Positions 23,758 through 37,215 are shown, counted from the first letter of the stretch. The stretch is 64,000 nucleotides of DNA from Tenrec ecaudatus (GCF_050624435.1 NC_134546.1:13043001-13107000); one strand, 5' to 3'. Made by a program: numbers and translations. The notes: a model not told the origin generated them from the sequence alone.

Positions 23758-26149
23758 ATTTCGGCACAGGAAAATCAATAAACAGCCTATTGGATGGATG
23801 CATTGGTTATTGAAGCAGTTCAAAGCAATGTCTGGGCTGGCCCATTTAAAACATGATAGTTCATTTCTAGTGCTTTCTATGATGCACTGAGTCTCGATTC
23901 CATGTCTGGGCCATTGTTTTGAAGGGCAGGCTGCCTTACACAGAGCAATCGATGCCAGCAAGTCACAAGACACCTTCATCTAGGAACTAGTAAGAATTTT
24001 CGACAAGTACTTGACTTGTAGTGAAAACCCAGTGTCCGAGTCTATTCACCAAGAGGATGTGCTGGGTCCAGTGATTCACCAGACAGCTTCTCCTTAGACT
24101 AGCTAATGGCACTTGTGTAAGAAGCATCCTCAAGGGGGATTTGGGTCCTCCTGCCCTGCCCTTAGCATAACATTAGAGCATATTGTTCTTCACTGGAAGG
24201 TCCCATCAAAGTCAATAGGGCAAGTGTCCTATTCCTTCAGATGGGGCTTTTGCTCACAGTTAGGGAACATCAGGAAACCTAAGTAGAAGTAATTTGCAAG
24301 GTAATAACAATGTTTCCTACCCAGGTGATAGCTCAGAGGAGCTGTAATTGGATAAAATTAGCCCATTTTGAGGATAATACTTTATACTTCATGACACAAT
24401 TATCACTCAGGGATCTTAAGAGATTTACGAATATTGATTAAACATTAGAACACCATTTTGAAGGAGGTATTGCTAACATATGATTGAGCCCAGAGAAGGA
24501 TGGTTTTCCATCCCAAAGCACACAGCAAACGGTCAAGAAGTGACGTAGATAGGCAATGTCATCACATTCGGAGAAGTACTAATTACTCTTTAGAAGTGCT
24601 TCTCTTTCAATAACTCATGGTCTCTGAAATGGTAAAAGGAAAAAAATAAAATAATCATAATAACAAGTCTTCTGTTTTTCAACGTGCCTGATAATTGCCA
24701 CAAAGAATGCATTTCTGATTGTTCGAGTCGGGAAATACTGAAATCGTTTCTGTCTACCCTTGAGATTTCAGTTGGGAAACTTCTGTTTCCGATTAGTTCG
24801 TCTTCCTCTTTTCAGCTGTAAATATTTGCCAACAGCAGAATCAAATATGAAATTTTCAAATCAACGGAGCTGGAAGGAATATCAAAAATAATCGAGCTTT
24901 CTTGATTTCCATATGAGGAATCTTGGACCCAAAGCAGGAGGCGGGGCAAGGCAGTGGAAAGAGGCCTTGGGATGGGTGACGAAGAAGCGCGACCATCACG
25001 GAACTGTCTCCCTCATGGATGCCTCTGCTTGGCTCTCAAGACTCAGCTGCCTTCTCAGTTTGCTGGGCCTCTGAGCATCTGGAGTTGAATGGGTGGAAAC
25101 AAATAATTCTGTGGCAGAGCATACAAGCGAAAGTGATAAGACAAGGGCCAAGTGCCCAGCTCAGTGCGATTCAACTTTAACAACAACAAAAAAATCAAAT
25201 TCTAAAGCTAAAACCTGACTCAAAACATATTTGGTTGCCACCAAAACGAAAGGTATACAAAAGCCTAGCGGAAACCTCTGACAGAGTCGCTGTCTCTTTC
25301 CCTAGCCTGTCTCCCGCCACTCCCCTGTGCCCCTCTCCAAGCCCGAGATCAATAACTGGCTGTCCCTGTATCTCTGTGTGCCTTAAATGCTGCAGAACAG
25401 ATTTTGTTTGTATTTGCAAAAGCTTTGAGTACCCTATCAGTTTTCTTTAAAGCTTATAAATTATTCCCTAGGCTTCCTTTACAAACAAATAAATACTAAA
25501 ATGAAGATGCCTGCATTAAAGCTCCTAATCAATAAAAAATAAAGGAATGGAGTCCGAAAAAAAAAAGTGGTAGGTCCACAAATTAGGCAGACTCACAGCG
25601 ATCCTTAGGACAAGCCTGTGTTTGGAGTGAGACTGAGCGGGTACTGGGGGTGTTAAAAGTCCCCCTCCTGGCAAAAGTTCCTGCTTTGGGAGGCCAGCTG
25701 TTGTTGTTGTCGTTGTTGTCGTCGTTGTTGTTGTTGTATGCTGTGAAATCAATGTGGGCTCATGGTAACCGTCTAGAACAGAGGGCTGTTACTGGACCCC
25801 ATCACATGATTCCAGACTCATGCCGAGCCCATGCACAAGGGTCCAACTGTCCCACTGCATTTTCCTGGTTGCAATATTTATGGAAGCAGATTTCCAGGTC
25901 ATTCTCCTGCAAAACCGCTGGACGGGTTTGTACATCCAGCTTCTTGATTAACAGCCACGAGCTTAATGTTACACAACTTTTTAACCAACCTAGGGGTTAT
26001 CAAACTATAGAAACTGGGGCCTGTTGTTGTTGTTAATCCTACTTCTAAAATTCAGATGATAACTTATTCATACTAAGATAGGCTCCTGGCCTGGTGACCC
26101 TACCTTTTTTAAACCTGTTTACAGTATCTGTCCTTCCATTAAGATTTCA
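23758..26149. other. Mostly unique intergenic DNA
   Basis: About 24375-24560 has old MIR/L2-like character (low confidence). 25690-25738 is a TTG/TCG-rich microsatellite. No exon, RNA gene or protein domain is recognised in either strand. Confidence 0.35.
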
Positions 26150-26420
26150 GAAATCTTTTTTTCATTCATTTTACAATGTTTCTCACAATCCATACATCCA
26201 TCCATTGTGTCCAGCACATTTGCACACTCGTTGCCATCATCATTCTCCAAACACTTGCTTTCTACTTGAGCCCTTGGTATCAGCTCCTCATTTTCCCCAT
26301 CCCTCCATTGTCCCCCCTCCCATCATGAACCCTTGATAATTTGTAAATTATTATTATTTTGTCATATCTTACACTGCCCAATATCTCCCTTCACCCACTC
26401 TTCCCCCCACCCACCCACCC
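26150..26420 (-). mobile_element. L1 3' end, proximal half of a twin-primed insertion
   Basis: Minus-orientation 3' sequence ('ctcacaatccatacatccat', 'gataatttgtaaattattat') stops in a CCCA-rich run at about 26405-26427, after which the L1 sequence resumes in the opposite orientation. Confidence 0.7.
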
Positions 26421-26427
26421 ACCCACC

Positions 26428-26620
26428 ACTATCATGGTCCCAACTCTACCTTACAAATCTGGCTAGACCAGAGGATGTACACTGGTACAGATAGGAACTG
26501 GAAACAGGGAATCCAGGACAGATAAACCCCTCAGGACCAGTGGTGAGAGTGGCGATACCAGGAGGGTGGAGCGAAGGCGGGATAGAAAGGGGGAACCGAT
26601 GACAAGGATCTGCAGATTTC
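26428..26620 (+). mobile_element. Inverted 5' half of the same L1 insertion
   Basis: Reads 'accttacaaatctggctaga' and 'gaaacagggaatccaggaca', the sense strand of the L1 segment that would follow in the neighbouring half. This is the signature of L1 5' inversion (twin priming). Confidence 0.7.
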
Positions 26621-29084
26621 AGAAGTTCTGTAAAGTAATAAAAGTACGGTGACAGTGATGACGACGAGGATGTTAACTCAAGTGGTTGATGCGGCTCTGT
26701 CTGTCCAACTTTGAAAGCAGAAACCATTGGCCAACCTGGTCATTTCTCGTGAGTCTCCTTGTGATACAAAATGTCTAATATTTAAATCTTGGTACCCTAC
26801 CCCTCACTATCACTGAGTATGACAGATTATTCAACCCACAATCAAAAGCTTTCACTATATTTCAGGAGAAAATATTTGGGAAGCAAAAGTATGTCTTTCA
26901 TATTTCCAAGTAAAAGAATTCATATCTGATAAAAGCAATATTTTTAGTTATGTCATATGCAAAAAGGGTACCATATAATTAGAAGTGAATTTAGGCAGAA
27001 AGACAGAAAGCAGAGATGTAAAAGCAGATAATTAGTGCACTGTTATAATTAGCCGATACTTCTCAATCCCATGGTAACTGTGCTCTGAAAAGGACTGCTG
27101 CCGATTAGCTAATATTTCCTGAAAGCCGCGTTCTTCTCTTTAAATGGAGAGTTTGAATTGCTGTCTCCTTGAAAACCGTGCCGTGATATGTCATAAATGG
27201 ATTAATAGCTATATTACAGGGCTTTTTAATGTAAAAAAATAGCTAGAAGAATTAAGCAGATATTATACTGGGGGCAAAAGAGAAGTAAAAAAAATCTACA
27301 GTGTAACCTGTGGTCCACACGTAGTTTGGAGTATACATTTTCAAGATAGATGTTAAATTTTTAAATACAGACAAGAACACATTTCACTTTGTCAGTAGTC
27401 AACCAGCCCCAAAATCTAGACATGGGAAGCAGTGGAACTATCAGGGGATGTATTTCAGGAGTGTACACATTTCTATCTGACAGTAGACAGCAATACCAGA
27501 GAAAGGAACCTGAAATCTCAGGCAAGTAGAAATGTCTCTCTCCCTTCTTATTTTTCTCACGTCCTTCCTGCCAATGGTTAGGGTAATGCAATGGTAAGGT
27601 TACAAGGGGATTTTTCCAAACTGATGAGAAAACTCAGCAGACTGAGTCGCTGCACTATCTCCATTTCTAAGTGTGCGAAATGACCTTGAGACTCATCTGG
27701 TCGTTGGAGGGCTTGCGGGCTGAATTAAAATGTTGGGCCTGGGTGGGGAAAGGACATGTTTTTTAAACTCCGAAGTATCTCATTCAAGTCAGGACAAAAA
27801 TTAAACTCTCAATTTTATCCCTGGATATCAAAGACCTGGATAGGGCAGGTCATGAACTTCTCCTGAATTAGAGCATTCTGAACAGGGCAGTCTAAAACCA
27901 AAAAGTGGGCAGTCTTGCCAGTCACAGCAACCGGACGCAAAGCCAGTGACAACACGTTCCGTCAAAGGAAGAGCACCTGGGACGAGCAGTGACATATGGT
28001 GACATTCTGAGAAGGACAATCTGACAGCAGAGCAGAGGAGAGAATGACTTATGAAATTTCCAACAGACTTGCATTTTTATCACTATCCAAACAAAAAACA
28101 ACCTGTCAGTGACAACGAACAAAGCAATTGTTTTGGGTACTCGTAGCTGCACAAAAGGTACCGAGCCCACAGAACGGTCTCGGTGCCTGTGTTCACTGAC
28201 AGCTCCTAACTATACAGATCACCTGAAGCAGTTTATCTAAGGCAACTCTTAGGATAATTTGAGAAAATATTCCCCAAGAAGGGATCTGATATTCTATGTG
28301 AGTCTTTCACAGTACATGCTAAGAACGGCAAGAGAGCAGACATGTCTATATTGGCCCTGTTTGCTCGTGGCATGCATGTCCATCCACAGCCTTCTTTAGA
28401 CTGTTGTTCCCGGGTAATATCCAAAAAGGACTAGGTATGTTAGAGACTGTTGGCACAAGAACTAGCCTGTATTAAAAAGACCTAGGTATTAAAAAAAAAA
28501 GATGTAGGTATGTCATTTTTTTTACCTAGGCCCTGTTTAGAAGGATTAGGGTGGAACAATTTTGATCAACCAACCAACAAATAAACAAAAGTAACAGGCA
28601 AAACAAAAAAATGCTGATTAATACCAGCAATCGGAATAGACATTTTTAGAAAGTGTTTTTAATCAGTTCCCCAGTATGGGGTTAACCAACTGTGTCAGCA
28701 GAACTAAATTACAGACTCATAGGGAAGGAAAAAGCAAATAAAAAAGAAGAGAATTTTGAAACAAATTCAAACTATTCCCTCCTGGGCTGAGCAGCTAAAA
28801 GTACCGAGGAAGGATCATTGGCTGAACGCTATGAACAAACAAACCCTAGGCAAATAACAGTGAAGAGTATCCAGAAATATGTAAGACTTTTCTGCCTAAA
28901 TTAGGCAAGCATAAAAAACAGAGGGTTGGCCGATCATCAAAGAAATGCACAAGTACAAAACTAACAGGGAGGGAAAGGCTGAGGTGAAAATGGCGATTAT
29001 CAGGTACAAACCTACATGTCCCATCATTGGCTTCAAGCATTCTTAGCTTAGGGGCGTCAATGGTACCAGAAAGCCAACAATAGC
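26621..29084. other. Unique AT-rich intergenic DNA
   Basis: Repeat-poor and without any recognisable exon, RNA gene or motif cluster. Around 27000-27260 it is rich in TAAT-type homeodomain half sites ('ggattaatagctatattaca'), which may mark regulatory DNA; I cannot test conservation. Confidence 0.3.
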
Positions 29085-32000
29085 TTGTTAGGTGCCAGCA
29101 AGTAAGTTCCGATTCATAATGGCCCTATGTACAACGAAAGCGAACGCTGCCTGGTCCTGTGTCATTTCACAATAGTCAGTCTGCTTGCGTCCGTCCGGGC
29201 AGTCACAGTGTCAATCCATCTTGTTGAGGATGATGTCCTTTTGGAACCGGTCCCTCTGAATAGCAAGTCCAAAGCAGAAGAGAGGAAGTCTTGCCGGCCT
29301 TCCTTCTAAGCGGCATTCTCGTTTTAGGTCTGAGACGTTTTCTCTGGTAGTCCACGAAATGTTTAATATTCCTCGCCAGCACAAGTTCTCAAATTCCTCA
29401 GCTCCTCGTTGTTTTCCTCACTCGTGGTCCGCCTTTCACATGCGTGTGAGGTGATTGAAAATGGCGTCAGCTAGGTCAAGGGCACCTTAGTCCTCAATGT
29501 GACATCTTTGCTTTTTAATACTTAGAAGAGATCATTTGCGGCACATCTGTTCAATACAATACGTTTTTTTTGCTTTGTTTTTTTTCACTGCCATCTCCAT
29601 AGGAGTTGGTTGTGAATTCAAGTGAAATCCTTTGTAAATTCAATCTGTTACGTATTTCTCTTGGTGTTGCTTGTTGGCCCAGTTGTGAGGATTTTGTTTT
29701 CTTTATGTGGAGATGTAATTCATACTGAAGGCTTGAGTCATTGATCTTCATCAGTAAATGTTTCAAGTTCTCTTTACTTTTCAACAAGCAAGGATGTCAT
29801 CTGCATATCACTAGCTATTAATGAGGCTTCCTCCTATCCTAATGCTGCATTCTTCTTCATATAGTCCAGCTTCTTGGATTATTTGGTCAGCATACTGATT
29901 AACTAAGTGTGATAAAAGGAGATATATATATATCCTGGACACACCTGTCCTGATTTTAAACTCTGCAGTACCTTCCTCTTCTACTGCAATGACTGCATTT
30001 TGTTGGTCAATGTACAAGTTAACCTGAGCACTTATAAGTGTTGTAGAATTCTTTGAAATGCCATCATAATTTGTTCTGATATACACAGTCAAACGGGTCA
30101 ATGAAACACAGGCAAATATGTTTAGTATTCTCTGTTTTCAACCAACAGCCAGGTGATATCAGTGGATCCCTCATCCCATGTCCTCTTCTGAAGCCACCTT
30201 AACTTTCTGTCAGTTCCCTGCCAATATACTACTTCAACCATTCCTGAAGTCTATTCAGTAAAATGTATTTGTGCACGCTATTTGTATCATTATTCAATAA
30301 TTTCTATATTCCACTGGGTCACCTCCCTTTGGAAAAGGCACAAATATGGATGTCTGTCAGTTGGTGGTCAGGTCGTGGTTTTCCACATTTCTCGGCATAG
30401 ATGAGCAAGCACATCCAACATTGTAACCACATGTTGAAACGTCTCAGTTGCTATCCCCTTCATTTCTGCCGCCTTTTATTTATTTTAGTATTTTTTGGTC
30501 AATGCCGTCAGTGCTGCTTGCACTTCTTACTTTAGTACTAGGGGACCTTGGTCATCCTGAAATGGGCCAATTCTTTTTGATTCAGTGACTCTATGGTTCC
30601 CTTCTATCATGTTTGGGTGCTCCCTGCATTGTTTATTATTTTGTCCTTAAAAACCTCCAATAATACAGCACCAAGCTTGGGTTGTTGTTGTTTTTCCTCT
30701 GGTTCTTTCAGCTACAGAAATGCTGAGTATGTTCTCCATTTTTCATTTTCTCCCTCTAGGTCTTTATGCATTTCATTATAACACCTTGTCTTCTGGAATC
30801 ATCCTTTGGAATCTGTTACGCACTTTTATTTCAGCATTTCTTCCTCTTTTTTCCTTTTTCTTTTAGCTACTATACATTCGAAAGCAAATTGCAGAGTTTC
30901 TTTTGACATCCACTTTGGTCTTTCCTTGCTTTCATATTTTTTAATCACCTCTTACTTACTTCATGAATGACGACCTAGATATGATCCCACAACTTGTCTG
31001 GTATTTGGTCTAGTGCTCAATGAACCAAATCTATATTTGATATGGTCTCTAAATTCAGGTGAAGTGTACTTAAGGTTGTACTTTGGTTCTCATGGACTTG
31101 TTTACATTTTCTTCATCTTTAACTTGAACTTGCATGTGAGCAATTGATTATCTGTTCTGTAATTGGCCCCTCGCCTTATTCTGATTGGTGATACTGAGGT
31201 TCCATCGTCTCTTTCTAAAGATGTAGTTAACGTAATTCCATCTGTCTAGGTTCACATGCATAATTGCTATTTATGTTGTTGATAAAAGGTATTTGCAAAG
31301 GATAAGTCATCAGTCTTGTAAAATCTAATCATGTAATCGAAAGCATTGTTTCTGTCACCAAGACCATATCTTCCAACTCCTGATCCTGTTTCAGGCGCTC
31401 TGGTGAAGTAGTGGTCTACATGGGGAGGGGGGGGGGCTACTAAGCTCAAGGTCAACAGTTCAAAACCACTATCTTCTGCTCCCCAGGAGAAAGATGAAAC
31501 TTTCTAGTCTCATAAATATTTATAGTCTCAAAGCCCACAGGGGCGGTTCTCTTCTGTCCTATAGAGGCCACTAGGAACAGAATACTCTTGGGTAGTGATT
31601 CTGTTTGCATCCTTCTTCATTTCCGACCTTTGTAGTCCATATACCGGGAATTATCAGTGCATCTTGATTTCATTTTTTATCAATTTTAGAAAGCAGACGT
31701 TAGTGAAACCTTGTTTCATCAGCTTTGGTATTAGTGGTTGATATGCAGATTTGAATGGTAGCCATAGCAGCAGGTCTTCTGCCCTATCCTAGCCCTTTTC
31801 TGCTCATATGCCTAGGATAATGATCTTTAGGCATTCAGCTTCATTTTTACAATGCTGTCTCATATTTCATACATTTGCTGTTCTGATCATTGATGAATCT
31901 TTGCAGGAGTTTCTTCTCATAGTGAGCTGAACCACATCAGTAAATGAAGCTCTCTCGTGTCCTTCCAGTTGACTCTGCTTTGAGGAACCCCCCCCAGTTG

Positions 32001-32340
32001 TATTTGGAGGGTCTTCCAATTTGAGGTGCTTATCTCCTGGCACTCTACCAGTGCTCAGATGCTGTTCATAAGGTTTTCATTGGTCGATACTCTTAGAAGT
32101 AGACCGCCAGGTCCTTCTTCCTAGTCTGTCTTAGTCTGGAAGCTCAATGGAAACCTGACCATCATAAGTGACCCTTTGGGTATTTGAAATACTGACGACG
32201 TAGTTTCCAGCATGACCGCAACATACAAGACAGCCCAGTGCCACAAATTGACAGACTCCAGTAGCACATTATTGTTGGAATAAGACTGAGTTTGATCTTT
32301 ATAGCAGTGGTTTCTGTAGCATTGGAAGCTCAACTGCGTG
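29085..32340 (-). mobile_element. Near full-length, degenerate RTE-type LINE
   Basis: A 3.2-kb minus-strand element whose 3' end lies at the left ('gttaggtgccagcaagtaag') and 5' end at the right ('tccttcttcctagtctgtct'). Minus-strand frames near 29551-30101 read as pieces of an RTE reverse transcriptase, for example 'NLYIDQQNAVIAVEEEGTAE' followed by 'HLVNQYADQIIQEAGLYEEE'. Frameshifts and stops break it throughout, so it cannot encode a working protein. An AfroSINE is inserted at 31425-31590. RTE identity is from memory of the bovine/elephant RTE family. Confidence 0.75.
31425..31590 (+). repeat. AfroSINE inserted in the RTE element
   Basis: Contains 'aggtcaacagttcaaaacca' and 'gtctcaaagcccacaggggc'. 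A G-run lies at its 5' border. Younger than its RTE host. Confidence 0.7.
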
Positions 32341-32504
32341 CCTGTGTTTCAAAGTGGATTTAGAATTCAGGTAAATCGACAGTTATTATAAATCCACGAC
32401 TATCTATTTTCAATCTTGTGGGTTTCTAAGTTCCCAAGTATCTAGATTGTACAAAGCAACATTGTTTTTTATTTTATTTCCCTTTGTTTTTAAGAAGGTC
32501 AGGC

Positions 32505-32605
32505 AGGGCAACAATTGTACAAATGTGCTTTCCACAAGTGATGTATGTATGAATTGTGATAAGAGTAGTATGAGCCCCCAATAACATGATTTTTTTTAAA
32601 AAGAT
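32505..32605 (+). mobile_element. L1 3' end fragment, plus orientation
   Basis: 'ttgtacaaatgtgctttcca' to 'agtatgagcccccaataaca' followed by an A-rich tail: the sense version of the 826-1445 family. About 100 bp only. Confidence 0.7.
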
Positions 32606-33559
32606 GATCAGGCATTTTTATACATGATCATTTTAAATTTGTTCCATTTAGTGGGCAGAAGGAATACAGTAAAACCAAAGCTGTAAGTGAATGGCATTAG
32701 ATTTGCTCAGAAATGTGACCATTTTTTTAGGTAGGCACTAGGAAATAAATCTGTGTATTAATTACTTCCTGCCCTACAAACTCAGTGTGCAAATTCTAAT
32801 AAAAGACAAAAGGGAAATCGTTGTATAACCTGTGGAGGAAGGATTGAGCATTTTAACATCTAAAACACACCAAAGAATATGCAGACAACATCTAAATGCA
32901 AAAAAATTAATAATAATCTCATGCTTTTGACATCTTTGTGTTTACTTTAGTTTTTTGGATTTTTTTTCTCCCCAAGTATGTCTTTCAACAAAGACCTAAG
33001 TTGTCACTTTCAAACTGAGAGAGTAATGTCTGTATGTAACAATGCCTGAAGACAGAAAGGAATTCCTGACACTTGATTTTTCTGTTGAGAGAATCCTAAA
33101 ATAAAATCAATAAGTAAAAGGTTTTTTTGTGAAGAGTGAATGAACGAACAGAGAAGAAAAATTCCAGAGCAGAAGCATTTATGTTTGCCTTCTCAGTAAT
33201 ATAAAAGATAATAGTTTCAGATTTCAGTATTTTTGGGGGTTTATATAAGACCTTATTATGATTTTTGCATAGAACCATGTGTGTTTTTCAAGGTTTGATT
33301 ATTATTGTCAACATTTGGGCCTCAGAAATTTCTAAAATTATAGTCATTGTATTTCAAAATGCTGCCTTCTAAAACAGAAATTTCATTGAGCTCACCAACA
33401 TCGGCCAATTTCAGTTACATACAGAAGCTTACAAAATAGAACCCCATTCTAAACACCAAAGTGAATTTTAAAACATTAGGTGTTCATCAGCTTCCCAGTT
33501 GTCAGTGCGTTTCTTCTTTCTGTGTCGCCGTGTGGCATTGGTTGAATGGCACTTGGTCC
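32606..33559. other. Unique AT-rich intergenic DNA
   Basis: No recognisable gene or repeat. Confidence 0.3.
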
Positions 33560-33742
33560 AGGAGCCCTGGTGACATGCACAGTGCTTTATATGTTCAAAC
33601 CCATCCGCTGGGACGTGAGAGAAAGATGAGGCTTTCTGCTCCCGGAAAGATTTACAGTCTCAGAAACCCACAGGGGCAGTTCTACTGTGTCCTGGGGTCA
33701 CGGAGAGTCAACAATGACACACTTGCTGTGAGTTTGGTTTGG
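33560..33742 (+). repeat. AfroSINE, near full length
   Basis: Starts 'ggagccctggtgacatgcac' and contains 'tttacagtctcagaaaccca' and 'ggggtcacggagagtcaaca'. One of the best-preserved copies. Confidence 0.9.
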
Positions 33743-35289
33743 GATTTTGACTTAGTCGTGCAGATATGCAAGTAGAATCTATTTAGAGCAAACCATATTG
33801 AACAGATTAAGATGAGATTAAGACAGCCTTAGTTCATTGCTTCCAGAAGTAGAATGAAGAAGATGTTAGGTATATTGTCAAGCAATAGATTTAGCATATA
33901 TCCAAGCAAATCATTGGCTTTTCTTTCGCATCGTCACTATACATTACATGAGAACAAAATCCAAATCCCTGATATTTCCATGGTAGAAGATACTTATGTG
34001 TTCTGTTTCAGATGAAACAGGTTTTAAAATGAATAAGTAAGTAGCATTTCGGAGGGCTCTGGGAGAAGGCAAAGACAGGTAAAGGGCTGAAGTCCTGTCA
34101 GGGACTTCACAAATGCTGTATAGCACAAAACGCTCCTCACCACCAGCTCCAGACCCAAAATTTCAGCTTCTTTAAAATTTACTATGCGATAGTGCCTATC
34201 GCCATGTCCTTAACCACGTGACTTTGCAGTCGGTACAAAGTAGCACACTTCCTATCTAGTTTTATGCTACTTGAAAGCATTACATACAAGACTCAAATGC
34301 ACACAGGGACCAGAGTAAGTTAACCAATGTATCTTACAGGTGACCAACTTCCTTCCATTGGATCCTCCCATTCCTAACTGAGCTGAATTGGAACCCACAC
34401 ATCCTAACTCTCCGTTCTTCTCCTCTAACTCACTGCCTCCCCCCTGGATCCTGGCCGAGACACCTATCTGTGCCAAGAGCGTCTTCTAATACAATCCAGT
34501 TTCAAAATAATTTCTCAGTGTGAGCCTACAATCTCTTAATAGGTGCAAACAAAATAGCATACAATATGTCACAGATGTCTGGGATCCTCAAAAGATGTTT
34601 AGCTGAAAGAAACATGAATCAACAAGTATTTAAGAAGATGCAACAGACTTGTCTTAGAAGCTTAGGCAAGAGCATAGCTCGTTACTATCGTTTAAATCTT
34701 AGAGTGCTCTGCTGTTTTTGTTAAGATTTCATTGGAGCAGAAAACGCGATGGTTTTTAAAATTTAAAAAGATAAATACAGATAACATCAGACTACAAAAG
34801 CCAAGCAGGTTTTCTATACCAAGCACTCAGATCAAGGCCAAACTCTAGGCACCAACATTTTTAATTGAAAGGAAGATATGAAACGAACAAGAGTGAAGAT
34901 GGCAATAAATGCCTCCTTTGTTTTAAGAGCAACACCCAAAGCTAAAAAACTCGAAAACACTTCTCAATGAAAGGGGGCTACCCTAACCCCGGTGCGTTGC
35001 CTGTAACATACACAGAATGTCATTGAAAAGACAGTGCCAATCTGGGCCTAGGTTGCTGAGCTTGAAACCTAAACATCCCACTGGGGCATTAAGCCTGTTT
35101 GGTCTTTAAGAAGCTCCTTGAATTCTTAAAAGGTAAGCTCCTGCGGAGAGACAATGTTGGAGAGGATTTTGTTTTTAATCCTTTGGTGACTAAAGCCCAC
35201 TCATGTCCTGAGTAACCTGGGCTAGTTTCTCCCTTAGAGCCACTCAGTCCAGCAAAAGCCCTGTGTGTGCTTGCATGCTTAGAGATGAT

Positions 35290-35324
<35 letters not shown>

Positions 35325-35642
35325 GGGGAGGGTTGGGGGGGAGAGGCCGCCAAGGCCTAGGAAGACCCACGTAACTTTCTTTCTTACCATGTATGGTGTG
35401 TGTGTAAGTGTGTAAGTTGGGACACTACAAAAAAGACACTGGCTTTGTCACTTCAATTCTCTGGGTCTCAATTTAATCATGGGCAACAAGGGCAAGTGAA
35501 ACCGATTCTCCACGACGGGGCAGGGCCCAGACACGTGAGTCTGGGGAAGGACTATCATAGAGCAGAATGGTCTTTCCTGAGAAGATCCATGGGACATTTG
35601 AAGACAGTGCCGATGCTTGTGACTGGTCTCAAGCCCCATCCC

Positions 35643-35691
<49 letters not shown>

Positions 35692-35984
35692 TTCCTTTCC
35701 TTCCTGTGGGAATTGTTTCCGACTGAACCAGATGGAAGCTCTGTGGCACAGTTTAGAAAAATCAGTATGCAATTGTGCAAAAGGATATGATAAGATTGTG
35801 ATCAGAAAGCATCGAAAAGGGGGAATCGGGAGTGTGCAGGGCTGGTCCTCCTTCCCCAGCGAGCCATTTTCCTGGGTCTTGGAGGTGGCCAGCGAGCAGC
35901 CACGTTCACTTGTGCTCTGCGGGCTGCCTGTGATTCTGCAGCTCTCCACTTCTTCCTCGCTCCCTGGATGTGGGTTCCTCTCCG
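33743..35984. other. Mostly unique DNA with two CA/GT tracts
   Basis: (GT)n lies at 35289-35322 and (CA)n at 35644-35689. No exon recognised. Long open frames here arise from these tracts. Confidence 0.4.
35644..35689. repeat. (CA)n microsatellite
   Basis: 46 bp of pure CA dinucleotides. Confidence 0.97.
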
Positions 35985-36890
35985 AACGCGCCTCTCCCTC
36001 CGCTTTCCTTCTCACTCCCTCCTCTCTTGGGGCGCAGGCTTGGCCGCCCCCTCCAGGTGTGAGCGCGGCGCCGGGTCCTGGCTGGGCGCAGGGGCGGGAG
36101 CGCGGGCGCTGCGGGGAGAGGCTGCGGGCGCCCGCCGGGCCGCGCCTCCCCTTCCGCGGCTGCGGGGCGGGCACCGCGCCGCTCCGGCTCGGCCCTCCAG
36201 CCGCCCTGGTCGCACCCGCGCACCTGAAATAACAGCGGCGCCCCCTCCCAGGGCGCAGCGCCGGCTGCTGGAGGCACTCGGGGCCTGAGTCCCGGAGGGT
36301 CCCCGCCTCTCCGGCAGCCTGGCCGCCGGGCACACTTGACCCCCGGGAAGGAAGGGGGGCTGGGCTGCGCTCGGGGACGCTGCGACTCCGAAGCGGGAGG
36401 GGAGGTTGCGCCGGCCGCCGGGACTCGCGGCGGGAAGCTGGGGGACTCAGAACGAGAGGCAGGGAGCTGGTGGGGAGGAGGCCGGGGGCCGGCGTTGCGG
36501 TGCGGAGCAGGCGCCCCCGGGTGCGCCCCCGCCAAGGACGGACGCCCGCCACGGCCCGGAGGGGCACTGGCAGGACAGCCCACCGCCTGGCCCTCTGCTC
36601 CTCCCTGGGCCAAGCCAGCTGGGAGCAGACCCCGCACCTCGCTGCCCACAGAATCCCCAGGTGGGACCCCCACATTCCCTGGGAAGGGGCCCCAAGATGG
36701 GGCGGGTGGCTTGGGGCTCAGGGTGGCTGTGCGCGCGGGGGCCCCTCCAGTCAGACCAGCGCCCTCCGGGCGCATCTCGGACAGGGCAGCTCCTGTCTCC
36801 GTGCCCCCCCCCACCCTCACCCCCCAACCGGGCCAGATGCCCCTGCGCTGAGCGGTCCCGCCGGGCGAGGCCGCCGGTAAATAAACCCAC
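35985..36890. promoter_or_regulatory. Orphan CpG island about 8.6-9.5 kb upstream of the MEIS1 start codon
   Basis: About 900 bp that is very GC-rich and full of CpG, in sharp contrast to its AT-rich surroundings. Long open frames on both strands (up to 348 codons) read only as Pro/Arg/Ala/Gly-rich text with no domain, as expected by chance in such DNA. It could be the promoter of a non-coding RNA or an upstream MEIS1 control element. No transcript structure is visible from sequence alone. Confidence 0.75.
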
Positions 36891-37094
36891 GGCTGGGTGA
36901 ACTCCGGGGAAGGGAGGGTCAACCCGATTTGCTCGAAGCTTCCACGTTGACTTCACCCCACGAGGTCTCCGGTTTTGAATGGACCCCTTTTTTCCGCTTA
37001 GTCTCAAAAAATGATGCTTCTCTAGCCAGGGGCCCATCGCCTGACTGTGTTTAAAAAAGTAAATTGATCAATAAAGACGCGGACGATGAGATTC

Positions 37095-37215
37095 TTTATC
37101 ATTTTCAAATGTCGTTGGTGCCGCCCAGAAGTTCAGGCTCATAGCGACCCTGTTCCCACAGAGGTTGCTGTGTTGGAGCTCGCTCTGTTCGCATCTCAGG
37201 GAGGGCCTCCCTCTT
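37095..37215 (-). repeat. RTE or SINE 3' end fragment
   Basis: 'cgttggtgccgcccagaagt' and 'caggctcatagcgaccctgt' match the shared RTE/SINE 3' end words. Short and diverged. Confidence 0.5.

Noticed and set aside
29551..30101. A live reverse-transcriptase gene
   Set aside because: Only broken pieces of an RTE frame remain, with stops and frameshifts throughout.
35629..36922. Minus-strand frames of 338 and 348 codons in the CpG island
   Set aside because: Pro/Arg/Ala/Gly text with no domain, overlapping frames on both strands, and one starts from a CA tract. Long frames are expected in DNA with few A/T-rich stop codons.
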